Assembly (NCBI GenBank): GCA_022592445.1
Contig: JABYQR010000445.1
Span: 1-33,259, forward strand
DNA: 33,259 nucleotides
Direction of reading: 5' to 3'
DNA from: Cytidiella melzeri
Lineage: Eukaryota > Basidiomycota > Agaricomycetes > Polyporales > Irpicaceae
Below, piece after piece: positions 19,901 to 29,077 of the stretch. The notes under the pieces are model-generated. The model was not told the DNA's origin and ran no database searches. It saw nothing but the letters and a program-made list of their open reading frames with translations. Both the position numbers and the translations under genes were made by a program. How positions within the stretch are numbered: position 1 is the stretch's first letter; each line of letters begins with the position of its first letter.

Positions 19901-20694
19901 CGGGTAATTCACAAACACCGTTTGAGGTCATCTACGGATATGCCCCGACTTCACCATACCAGTCGGCAAGCGAAGCAATATCCCATCGCTCGATGAGCGC
20001 CTTGACAACATGGCTCGAGTACGCAAAGAGACCGAAGCAGCCTTCGTCTAAGCAAAGAAAAGATGAAGCAACTCTACGAGTCTGAGAAGCGTCTCCACGC
20101 GTCTTCCAAGTAGGGGACATGGTCTGGCTGAACGCTAAAAACGTCCAGATCCACCAGGCTACCCCTAAACTTGGTCCTCGACAACTCGGCCCGTACAAAG
20201 TCATCGAACGCATTGGCGATCTTGACTACAAACTCGATCTACCCAGCTATCTCCGAATCCACCCCGTCTTCCACATCAACCGTCTAAGTCCCTGGCACGA
20301 CAACGGCAAAGACGTACCTCCACCTCCTGATCCTATCGTCATAGAAGGAGAAGACAGTACGTCGTTGAAAAGTGCTAGACAGCAGGCTACACGGACGTGG
20401 AAGAAATTGCAATTCCTGTCAAATGGGAAGGGTATTCAGACGGACACAATAGCTGGGAACCAGTGAAAACCTCGAGAATAGTCAAGAAGCGATTGACGAC
20501 TTCTACAAAGCAAACCCCGGAGCGCCCCGGGTCATCAAAGCTTCACTCTTCGCGGATCTCCGCTCGCACTTTCGGGAATTCAATACCCAGACCGACCCCG
20601 CTTTCCTTCGCACGATCTATCCATCTACATATGATCTTAGCTGGGATGAAGGCAAACACATCGGTCTGGATATCTCAAGAACATCACACTGACG
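16926..20694 (+). pseudogene. Pol of the gypsy element: PR, RT, RNase H, IN, chromodomain; frameshifted
   Basis: Protease: aspartic motif IDSGAT (codons 17145-17162). A frame change near 17220 is followed by the ILGLPWL flap region. Reverse transcriptase 17712-18500: [47 protein letters not shown] and catalytic YLDD at 18196-18207. RNase H 18620-18960: LEVDASGYATGGIIS, IFDREMLAI and WTDHANLQYW. Integrase: zinc HHCC from about 19270 (HPGKHGTIEL ... GCDAC), then Asp near 19499, Asp in SDRGPQF at 19679 and Glu in KVERKNQD at 19787, giving D-35-E spacing between the last two. The terminal GPYKVIERIGD ... HPVFHINRL block precedes a chromodomain near 20356-20530 (KWEGYSDGHNSWEP). Catalytic residues are all present, yet more than a dozen one-base shifts separate the blocks. 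Confidence 0.9.
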
Positions 20695-20844
20695 GGTAAC
20701 GTCGAGTCAACGACACCAGAAGGGGAGAAACTTCCTAGCATCCTTCTGACTAGACAATCGGGGCAATTCTGCTGAATCCCTGTAGACGGGTAGAAGACCT
20801 CTATCACCACAGCACAGTGATGCTTCGCGAGGACGCTCGATTTT

Positions 20845-20857
20845 AGGAGGGGGGTAA
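20845..20857 (+). promoter_or_regulatory. Polypurine tract of the gypsy element
   Basis: AGGAGGGGGG then TAA, directly before the TG of the 3' LTR; the standard primer for plus-strand DNA synthesis. Confidence 0.85.
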
Positions 20858-21612
20858 TGTCATGGATGGCCTGACTAGCCCTTAATTTTCGCAATTTACC
20901 TCTTGTTTTTATCTTAAAACTCCGGGCTGCAGCTCAGTTGCAACCTTCTCTGCACAAACTCCTTTGCACGTCTATTAAGCGCCCGTATCACGTGGCTTAG
21001 ACGCTCCACACGGTCACATTACTTGCTACTACGTCACACTGGCATGTGACTTAGCTTAAGTAAGACCACATGGCTACAAGCACATGGCTCAGCCCATAGC
21101 TAGGGTTTGACGTCATAGATACTGTCCACATGGGCTCCTTATTGTTCTTTCCTTATTGTTCTCTTTATGGAAGGATGTTCTCACAGGTGTGGGAATGGAA
21201 TACAATAGTTGGTCTCCTTTTAGATAGATTCTCTCACGGGTAGAGTTCTTGGCAAGGTCTAGACAATAGCTATTGTTCTCCTTTAGGTAGTTCTTTTGTT
21301 CTTCGTTCACACGGCTTCTTGCAAAGCCTACCCTCAACATGGTCTGTGCGCAGGTCCCTGAAGTCTATATGTACTGCTGCATGTACGCTCCTAGCCCCCA
21401 TCTCGACCTCTTGGTCTTTACTGGGCTAGGTAAGCAAATCCCCTCTGTACTACATAGCTGGTAGTCAGAATACTAACTTGGTCTTTACTGGGCTAGCTAC
21501 CTGAATAAGGTTTATAGTTGGTGAGAGCATTGTGCTACAAGCCTGCCACCACCTCGTCGTCGTCGTCCACATCGTGTCCCTGTTTGTCACGTCGAGCCCT
21601 GTCTCCGTGTCA
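20858..21612 (+). repeat. 3' LTR of the complete gypsy element
   Basis: 755 bp, about 99.5% identical to the 5' LTR by eye. Followed by GGTGC and the restored HMGS frame. Confidence 0.93.
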
Positions 21613-22013
21613 GGTGCGGGAACATGTACACCGCATTGCTCTACGGTGGACTCGCCTCGCTCGTGTCGAGCGTCGAACCTGCAGAGTTCCTCGGGAAACG
21701 CATCAGCATGTTTGCGTACGGCAGTGGCCTCGCCTCTAGCTTCTTCACCATTAAAGTCAAGGGCGACACGTCTCGGATCAGGCGCAAGCCTGATTTGGTG
21801 GAGAGGTTGGGGAAGATGAAGCTTGTTCCATGCCAGGAATATGTCGACGCGCTCAACTTGAAGTTGAGGGAGCACCATCATCTGTCGAAGACGTGGACTC
21901 CGGAGGAGTCGGTGGAGAATATTTGGCCAGGTGGGTACTATCTCGGGCATGTGGATGGGAAGTATAGGAGACAGTACTTGCGCAAGCCGAAGGAGACAAC
22001 AACGACGGTGTAA

Positions 22014-22319
22014 GGGCCCTTCCTTGATATAAGGAGTTGTACTTTGCATCATCATGGTTTTTCTATCTCCCTGTTTGCATTTAGACTGGCATCTCACATA
22101 ATTTGCTTTTTTGTGCTCGTAGCATATCATCTCCGTCTTTGTATCCTAGAGGTCTTAGTTTCCAGGTTAATAATCAACAGTCGAGTTGTGGTTCCATCAT
22201 TGAGTGTCCACTCTGAGCGTATGATGGCGAAGATGAGAAAAACCACATGTGAACTGAACCATGGCATGAATCGGTTTACCATTTGACGCATATTGAGTAT
22301 AATGGACCGTAGCTAGGTC
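22014..22319. other. Intergenic region between convergent HMGS and pantothenate synthetase relics
   Basis: AT-richer sequence after the HMGS stop. It should hold the two 3' ends. No repeat or gene seen. Confidence 0.5.
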
Positions 22320-23486
22320 CTACGTACTGGCCAAAATACCCAAAGACGTAGCATCCCCCAGCACCAAATTATCGATTAATCTCGTCCTTGTCTTCCCCAT
22401 CCACATTGCCCCGCTCAAGATCACCGGTCTTCCAGGCTTCTTCCCTTTGCCCTCCTTTTGCTCCCAACGCGCGCGATCCAGACCGTCCTCAAGCACGTCA
22501 AACGTCTCCGGGTCGTTAATCTCTAGGTAATCAAACGTAATCTCCTCCCCCTTCTCCTTTTGCTTCTCCACCAACTCCAGCGCGAGGGACACACACTCGT
22601 GTTTGGTGTGTCGGGAGTCGGACAACCAGGCGGCACGGGCGGTTTGGAGCGCAGCATACAGTGTGGGCGCGGCGTGGGTACGTTTGTGCGGGGGTGAGGT
22701 ACGCATTTTGGCAGGATAGCGCCAGGTTTATTACCGGGTCACTGGATTTGTTCAGAATAGGTTGTTGGAAGGAAACCAAAAAGGCAGAAAGGGAATGTAC
22801 CGAGTTGTGGGCGCGATGAACAAGTTACCAGGTGTCGGATGCGACATGAGCAGGTCGCAGGTGAGACTGCGCAGGAGTAGAGCTTGTTGGATGTCTTTCA
22901 ATCCAAAGTATGTGCAGGTGGGCTCAATGGTGTTGAAAAGTTTTGTGACAATTGTCGCGACGCCTCTGAAGAACATCGGACGGATGGTGCCCTCCATCTG
23001 GTGACTGAACCCTTTGAATTTGACAAAGGTGCCCTGTTGGGTGGAGACGTCTTGCGAGATACTAGAGGGGTACATGTTGCAGACAGAGGGAAGGAAGACG
23101 GCACTGGGAATGTGGGTGATGGCAAGGCCAGACTGGCAAAGAGGTGCGAGTGCGGGGATGGAGAGGGAACGTAGGACGGCGAGGTCGTGCGGGAGTGTGC
23201 GGGGGTAGGTTGAGAGGTCTTCTTTTGGGGCGGATTGGGCGGGGTTGACAAAGATGAAGACAGCAGTGAGGTCGTTGCTCTCTAGCAATCTACGAACTTT
23301 TGCAAAAGAAAAGTTAGATGGGTTTACGGTACTACGTATCAAGCTCTTCGTACCGAGTGAACCGTGTAGAGCACCCATCGTCGCCACGAACCCAACAGAC
23401 TTCTTTTCCTCGTATGCTTTTTGCCTCCACTCCCTGTAAGCCACGATGGGCTCGAGAACCTGGATGTTGTCTGCTTATATGGACAT
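22320..23486 (-). pseudogene. PAN6: Pantoate-beta-alanine ligase (pantothenate synthetase), damaged
   Basis: The enzyme joins pantoate and beta-alanine with ATP to make pantothenate (CoA pathway). Motifs in order on the minus strand: AYREWRQKAYEEKKSVGF, ATMGALH, NDLTAVFIFVNPAQ, EDLSTYPRTLPHDL, MYPSSISQDV, GTFVKFKGFSHQMEG, FFRGVATIVTKLFNTIEPT, FGLKDIQQALLLR; then an intron 22800-22742; then NAYLTP, a one-base slip near 22690, THAAPTLYAAL and GRPVILSGAMWMGKTR to a stop at 22320. An ATG at 23486 is followed two codons later by an in-frame TAA (23477-23475) in what reads as the normal N-terminus. The nucleotide-binding HxGH (usually HEGH after MGAL) reads HGSL; an intron of about 60 bp probably follows, but its ends are unclear. 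PAQF reads PAQS. Probably inactive, though some breaks could be assembly errors. Confidence 0.85.
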
Positions 23487-23669
23487 CGTGCCAGGCGATG
23501 ATCCGGCTCGGGGGTAATACCCTGTTTTGACTGAGGCTGAGAGGTGTCGGCAGCGCGACAACAGCATATAGAGTCGGATATAGATACAAGGAGGAGAACG
23601 ACGAGAGAGAGACAAAATTGCGCGGGACAAGTCCTATAGCAGAGTCATGGTACGTCGTAAAAGAGAATT

Positions 23670-24135
23670 GATGGTTCGATGGTGGACCTACGAGGACACA
23701 CATCCGAGTTCGGCACGCTCCGCCAAGATTCAGTGCACCTTGGAAAGCTACAGTCACCCCCGCGAATACCTGTCCCAACTCCCAAGAGGGTTTTATACAC
23801 TACATGGACTTTTGCCTCGCCGCCTTCAGAGAGGAATGTCATCCACAAGCTTGTCTCGACGCGACCATTCACACAGCAGGTACGTCCGACTGTGGGCCCT
23901 AATTGCCATGATTTCTTCTCTCTAAAAACAAAACATAGACATTGTGTTCCCGCTGCTACCCAACTCGGACCTCCAAGCAAAATTGAATCAGTTGACCACA
24001 ACATACCGTCAACGCCAATGGAGCATATTAGATTCTATACAGTATGCTCTGGCATACCGCCTTGAAACCAATGCTGGGGAGGAGGTCGATAGGTGGGTGT
24101 CAGCACGGTTGACATTGGTGGATTGCTTATTTGAG
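23670..24135 (+). CDS. Unidentified spliced host gene (two exons visible)
   Basis: Exon 1 is open from about 23670 to 23879; its first ATG is at 23804. Intron 23880-23938 has GTACGT and CATAG ends (59 bp). Exon 2 runs 23939-24135, ending at GAG/GTACGG, a possible next donor. The spliced reading passes through NTCPNSQEGFIHYMDFCLAA, CHPQACLDATIHTADIVFPL and AYRLETNAGEEVDRWVSARL without a stop, which supports the splice. The protein is Cys-rich in exon 1 and helical in exon 2. I know no family. It faces away from the pantothenate synthetase relic, about 180 bp apart, so they may share a promoter region (23487-23669). Confidence 0.5.
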
Positions 24136-24547
24136 GTACGGCTACTAGGTTGGTGGTGACATCATACTTGAACCATAAGGTGAGCTATGTTATATGCTTT
24201 TCAAATGCTTTCCCTGTACTGGCCATATAATGTAGTTGTTAGTGTGCATAGACCCAGTACCATCATCAACTTGCTGGTCTGAATCCAATCTGGTGAGTAC
24301 ACCATCGCCAATTCCCCAGTGCCTATCACTTACGCAACTGATCAACTACCAGTCATTCCTGTACCTGCCCTCCCATGTGCAACATATTTCAGTTGCATCT
24401 TCAAACCTCACCCGGACAATTTCTACTGTCCAGAGCTAGGTGCACATTTGACCCCTAGTTTCATGTGGCTGGGTATACTCTGAAACCATCAGTGAGTTTT
24501 TTTTTCCTGAACTTGTTGTTCCATGTGTTTTGTTTCAGATTTACTTC
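24136..24547. other. Unassigned; possible intron just before the helicase relic
   Basis: A canonical-looking intron (GTGAGTTTTTTTTTCC ... TGTTTTGTTTCAG, about 24491-24538) precedes the helicase-like frame. The upstream 350 bp contains no recognisable coding sequence; the helicase core (Walker motifs) is not here. Confidence 0.4.
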
Positions 24548-24862
24548 TGAGTGGCTCACAGAGATAAATTCAATGACAGAGGAGCAGAACAATTCTTGCA
24601 AGAGACCCATCAAAATCTGAGTCATTTTTACTCTGTAGATTGTTATAGCTCCAACAATGATGAGACAAAGCTTTCTAAAAAGCCTGAGATATGTAAAACA
24701 AAAGTAGATCCATCACTGAATACTGACAGCCTTTGTCCACATGATCAATCTGTAGTTCAGTCATTGCCTCCAAGCAATAACAAAGACCATCCTGGCAAAT
24801 CAGGCATTTGTATAGAAATGCCTATTATGATTAAGAAGAACAAAGGAACAGAGTGTGGTGTA

Positions 24863-24994
24863 ACTAAAGGACCAGAAGGTGCTGTAGTTGAGTGGAACTC
24901 TCAACCTATAGACACAATCACAACACATACTAAAGGACCAGAAGGTGCTGTAGTTGAGTGGAACTCTCAACCTATAGACACAATCACAACACAT
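24863..24994 (+). repeat. Tandem duplication, 2 x 66 bp, inside the helicase frame
   Basis: The unit ACTAAAGGACCAGAAGGTGC ... ATCACAACACAT occurs at 24863-24928 and 24929-24994, apparently identical. It duplicates a 22-residue block (begins TKGPEGAVVEW) in frame. Identity of the two units implies a recent event or an assembly artefact. Confidence 0.95.
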
Positions 24995-25361
24995 TAGATG
25001 TGTTGTTTGTAAAGCTAACTTCACCGCCCATACCAATCAAACTAGATGGATTGGAAACTAATGTGGTACCTATTGCAGCATTATGTGTAAGCATCCTGAT
25101 GGCATCCAAAGAACAATAAACTGTGTACAAGTGCCAGTAATAGTGGTTTTTGGCATGACAGACTAGACATTCCAGGGTCAACCAAGGAAGTACAATGTTG
25201 TCAACATGCACAATTTTTGCAGTCACCAGTCTATATATACTTGCTTATCAAGAGGTTCAACATACCAGGGCACTCTTACTGCTCATTATTTCTCAGATAA
25301 ACACATGACTGGAGATAAACCCATGACTGGGGGATTGTCTGGATGTTTGGGACAGGAGTTT

Positions 25362-26074
25362 TGTTACGAACGGTCTTCACACCCTATTATTTTCCTTTAC
25401 TTCTTCGATTACCTTGATAACCAGTTATCTTCTTTTACAATTGCCTTGACGATCCAACTCGTCTTTTCTCCATCATTCCCTGATCCACATCGTCTCCGTT
25501 CAACACGGACTATTACGTTACCAGTTGCCTTCTGATGTCCATTCAAGTCTCGGACCTAACTCCGATTGGTTACCATTGCCTTGGTTCAACCCTCGGCTTT
25601 TCCATACCTCCGTTACCACTCCATCAGGTCCAACCCTGTCTATCCCCTGTTTCGGATCCAACTCCGTCTATCCCCTGTTTTGGGTTCAACCCCTTCTCTA
25701 TTGATCTCTGCCTCATGTTTCATCTTTCTATTGTTCCTTGTTTCCGCACCTTGATGGTCTTTTCTCTCATTGGCTTTCCAGAGTAGTGGCTGTTCTCTCT
25801 GTATTGTTCTTCCTTTCTGTTTCTCCGATTCGTTACCACTACCTCGGACTGGTCCAAAAGTAGTTAGATCAACATGTATAAATAGCCGCTAGACATGGGG
25901 CTAGAACCTCAGTCTATCCACTTCGTATCAATATTCCTTCTATCGAACCATCATCTGTCTGCCACTGTGCTTGACAGCGACTGCGCGGCCTAGACCATCA
26001 TCAGACCTTGAGTGTAGCTACACCAAGGGGTTCTGACCTGACAACTTGTCCCTTGACAATAGTCGGTCTTAACA
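25362..26074 (+). mobile_element. Solo LTR, family 2, copy B (713 bp)
   Basis: TGTTACGAACGG ... CGGTCTTAACA with perfect target duplications AGTTT (25357-25361 and 26075-26079). Same orientation as copies A and C. TATA box at 25877-25884. Confidence 0.94.
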
Positions 26075-26359
26075 AGTTTCAAGAGTTAGAATTGCTAGAT
26101 GAGACTACAAAATTAGATTTTGAAAAGAAATTACCCAAGGATATAGGCGGTACAGCATGGAACCATCTGATATCATTATATAGGTATGCAAGAGGAAGTG
26201 ACTATTGTGCCTGTAACACTGCCTAGTCCGTCAAAATGAGATTCAATCAACAAATATGATATTGAGGATCCATTTCAAGAGGCAGACTGGCAAGTACTTG
26301 ACAAACAGAGAAAACTAACAAACCAATATACATCTGAACCTGAAGCTATCAAGAAAAAA

Positions 26360-27630
26360 ACCATTGGGAGTCAATGTTGATGCCAGGCAATATATTCCTG
26401 CTCAGGGTACTGTACAGATCAGTCAACTGAGTAAGCTAAAAGGTGTTCATATTCATAATAAGTGTAAACATGAAGTAGTTGAACCTCAAGAAACTTCTAC
26501 CCGGCCAGCTAAATGTCAGAAAAAAATCAATGACTGTATACCTGTAATCAATGGTCCTACAGGATTTTTATGGAATGGTCAAGCATATAGCCATGCATTT
26601 GGTAGTCTGTCCACTATATATATAGAGCATCATGAGGTATACACCAGAGGAATGGCATAAATTGACATCAACAACAAATGAATTTTTGAAAAATATTCTG
26701 TGACATGTTTGAAGGTGTAGATCCTGACTCAGAGGATATAGATGAAGCTCAAGACCATATACAGCTTGAATTTCATCGGAAAGATCCAAGTATGTGCTCA
26801 TTCAGTACAACAGGCAATAATGTTAGAGAATTATGTGAATTTCTACTCAAACCTGATGTTAGCTATATTGTCAAAATTATATACTGCATGTTATGTCAGG
26901 AAGATACATCTTCTAGCTTATTTTCCAACTCTCTTATGTGGCAGTGTACAAAGTCTGCATGGAGATATAAAGCAAATAAAGCAGAAATGTGTAATGCTCC
27001 AACTACTTCTGCATGGATGACAGCTCTATTGAGAACAAAGTCTAAAGAAAATGCAGTGACTGTCACAGCATAATGGAGAACATATACAAATTTGGTCATG
27101 CACCACTGTTTATTGCAATGTGTATAGAGCTATTGGAGTGAGGATTGGGCATGGGCAAGACAAGGTAACCACTTACTGGAAGAGAAAACAAGTTGTAGAT
27201 GCATGATGTAGGTACTTCTAGATTGGATTTCCAATCAACTGTATAGTCCGGGAAACTCCGCGTAGTGTGAGTCGCACCGGCGAGGTGCTCACCCAACAAT
27301 AAGAGCAAGAGCTGGTTGTCAGGTTCCAACATGTCATGAAAGTTAGTGGATATGATTACAAACTGCATGCCATCATTTACTATGGAAAAATCACTATACA
27401 TCTCATATAGGAAGTGATAACAGAGATCTGTGGTTTCACAAGGGTATAAGTACAGGTAGACATACTGAATAAGACAGAAACAAGAGTGATGTAAACTGCA
27501 ACATGTTGGCCACAGAAAAACACAGTTTGGATATGACAGTAGCAATTTATACCTGTTGTGATGCTTAAGATACCTGTGTAAGATTTACAATTTATTAATA
27601 TCAATGATATTGTGAGAAATGCCTAAAGTC
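26360..27630 (+). pseudogene. Papain-like cysteine-protease domain of the helicase protein, copy 1
   Basis: C-terminal domain that follows the helicase in these proteins. The Cys-box region reads GFLWNGQAYSHAFGSLSTI, where copy 2 has TYSCAFDSLFTI, so the nucleophile Cys is His here. A frame slip follows at about 26630, then LTSTTNEFLKNI and a frame 26705-27073 (DIDEAQDHIQLEF, CEFLLKPDVSYIVK). Further on, after stops, the His-box reads YGKNHYT and WFHKGISTG, ending VAIYTCCDA near 27567. I infer deubiquitinase- or Ulp-like activity for the intact family from the NxCxxD and GxHYT pattern only. Dead: catalytic Cys lost and many frame breaks. Confidence 0.6.
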
Positions 27631-28683
27631 TTCAGGAATTGTACTTGCCGCTTGCCGGCCCTGCTAACGCTAGTACCTGTACTCAATGATCCTACGGGAT
27701 TTGTATGAAGTGGTCAAACATATAGCTGTGCATTTGATAGTCTTTTCACTATTATGTTGAACATCACGAGGTATACATCAGAGGAATGGCGTAAATTGAC
27801 ATCAACAACCAATGAATATTTGAAAATTGTGACATGTTTGGTGGTGTAGATCTTGACTCAGATGATATAGATAAAGCTCGAGACCGTATACAGCCTGATT
27901 GTAAAGATCCAAGTATGTCCTCAATCAGTACAACAGGCAATTACATCAGAGAAGTATGTGAATTTCTACTTAAACATGATGCTAGCTGTATTTTCAAAAC
28001 TGTATACTGTGTTTTATGTTGAAAAGGAATATTGCCTAGCTTATTGTTCAACTCTCCAATGTGGCAATGTACAAATTTTGCATGGAGAAATAAAGCAAAT
28101 TGAGCAGGAACATACCATGCTCAAACTACTTCTGCATGAATGACAGCTCTATCGAGAACAAAGCCTAAAAAGAAATGCAGTGACTGTGACAGCATAACAG
28201 AGAATACATGCAAATTTAATCATGCACTGCCGTTCATTGCAATGTGTATAGAGGAATAAGTGGTCATCAGGTTTCAACATGTTGTCGACATTAGTGGATA
28301 CAATCACAAACTGTGTGGCATCATTTACTGTGGAAAAAATCACTATACATCTCCTATAGTCAGTGATAATGAAGATCTGTGGTTCCACAATGGTATAAGT
28401 ACAGGTAGACATACTGAATATTACAGAAACATGAATGGTGTAAACTGCAACATGTGGGCAACAGCAAAACACGGTTGGACCAGTACTGTAGCAGTTTATG
28501 CATGTTGTGATGCTTGAGATACCTGCGGAATATTTGAATTCTGATCTATCAATATCTATGATATTGTGAGAAATGTATAACCTGCGTGATATTGACGTCT
28601 GATTTATTGATAGCTATGATATTGTGAGAAATGTATAAAGTCTTCAGGAATCATACTTGCCGCTTGCGGGCCCTGCTAACACT
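26540..28683 (+). repeat. Tandem duplication of the protease-domain segment (about 1.1 kb units)
   Basis: Unit 1 about 26540-27675 and unit 2 about 27680-28683 share ordered matches from the ATCAATG(G)TCCTAC region to GTCTTCAGGAAT and CCCTGCTAAC(G/A)CTAGTA, with an offset near 1129 bp. Unit 2 has lost about 130 bp and has an extra short duplication around TGATATTGTGAGAAATGTATAA (28560-28640). Divergence is substantial, so the duplication is old compared with the 66-bp one. Confidence 0.85.
27680..28517 (+). pseudogene. Papain-like cysteine-protease domain, copy 2 (duplicated 3' end)
   Basis: The Cys box is kept as TYSCAFDSLFTIM (from about 27718), followed by EEWRKLTSTTNEYL. The middle matches copy 1 (DSDDIDKARDRIQ, STTGNYIREVCEFLL). 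The His box frame 28260-28517 is open and reads LCGIIYCGKNHYTS, DLWFHNGISTGRHTEYY and VYACCDA, the normal protein end. Unlike copy 1 both presumed catalytic residues survive, but frame breaks between 28020 and 28260 prevent expression as one protein. Confidence 0.6.
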
Positions 28684-28689
28684 AGTAGT

Positions 28690-29077
28690 GTTTGGTCTAG
28701 AGATCATCTCCCCTGGGAGAACTACCCGCACACTTTCAATCACCAGACCATCAGAGACGAGTCTTACAACCCGGAAGAAGGACACGAAGCCTGCAAAACT
28801 CAGCCCTGTCCAAATCGATAAAACCGTATTGCCTATCCCGGTTGGTATACTACACAAACCAGTATCGACCCATTAATCATTGGCAGGAAGCTTGTATCCT
28901 TGAATCCCTCCCACCCTTGCCTGAAGAAGACTTTGATGAAACGTTTACACAGAAGGAATATCAGATGGATTCTACCACCCTCTCTCAACATGCATCAAGG
29001 GTACTCACACCAGCCCCTGTACATGAACCACCTCCCCCTCCCTCTGCAGAACAATTGCTGCAAGCACTCCTCCTTGG
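28690..29077 (+). pseudogene. Gag leader fragment of the second gypsy element
   Basis: Reads HEACKTQPCPNR near 28790, matching in style the ECDEQPCPNRY of the complete element, then a stop; then YQMDSTTLSQHASRVLTPAP and PPPPPSAEQLLQALLLG up to the solo LTR. A Met followed by a Pro-rich linker is also seen in the other gag. Its relation to 29911 onward suggests either one interrupted gag or two fragments; the CPNR motif occurs in both, so the second reading is possible. Confidence 0.5.

Larger units (their letters stand above)
13812..21612 (+). mobile_element. Complete Ty3/gypsy chromodomain retrotransposon (7801 bp)
   Basis: The element has a 5' LTR 13812-14568 and 3' LTR 20858-21612, both TG...CA, differing at about four positions (two single-base length differences and two substitutions by eye). 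It is flanked by perfect target duplications GGTGC (13807-13811, 21613-21617). A polypurine tract abuts the 3' LTR. Order inside: a 243-codon frame, gag with zinc knuckle, protease, reverse transcriptase, RNase H, integrase, chromodomain. This is the gypsy order, and the chromodomain places it among chromoviruses. It inserted in the HMGS gene. Despite near-identical LTRs the coding part carries fifteen or more frameshifts. Confidence 0.95.
12990..22013 (+). pseudogene. ERG13: Hydroxymethylglutaryl-CoA synthase (HMGS), interrupted by a gypsy element
   Basis: HMGS condenses acetyl-CoA with acetoacetyl-CoA in the mevalonate pathway (sterol precursors). The coding parts are 12990-13306, 13362-13811 and 21618-22013, with a GT-AG intron at 13307-13361. 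Motifs: [28 protein letters not shown]; the active-site Cys in YACYGST (codon 13120-13122; NACYGGT is usual); VHGTHM; GPYGKMVQK in the region carrying the catalytic His; and the C-terminus GNMYTALLYGG, ISMFAYGSGLASSFF, VPCQEYVDAL and ENIWPGGYYL, with TAA at 22011. The first 75 or so residues are missing. Frame slips lie near 13001, 13029 and 13575. The complete retroelement with GGTGC duplications sits between Arg-Cys and Gly-Asn. Several replacements are of G-to-A/C-to-T type (VCGNIAIY for VCGDIAIY). A functional copy must exist elsewhere. Confidence 0.93.
24548..26360 (+). pseudogene. PIF1-like DNA helicase, C-terminal part, split by a solo LTR
   Basis: Superfamily 1B helicase remnant of the basidiomycete type often multiplied with mobile elements. 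Motifs in order: NLSHFYSVD, MPIMIKKNKGTECGVTKG, AVVEWNSQPI, FVKLTSPPIPIKLDGLETNV, then (after slips) QSIYTCLSRGST, the motif VI signature with the SRG/SRV Arg, KPMTGGLSGCLGQEF and ELELLDETTKLDFEKKLP. The LTR at 25362-26074 interrupts QEF/QELE; removing it and one AGTTT copy restores the frame exactly. The linker that follows continues to about 26360 with a TGA where Trp is expected. Walker A/B motifs are absent, so only the last third of the helicase remains. The region is AT-richer than its neighbours. Confidence 0.8.
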
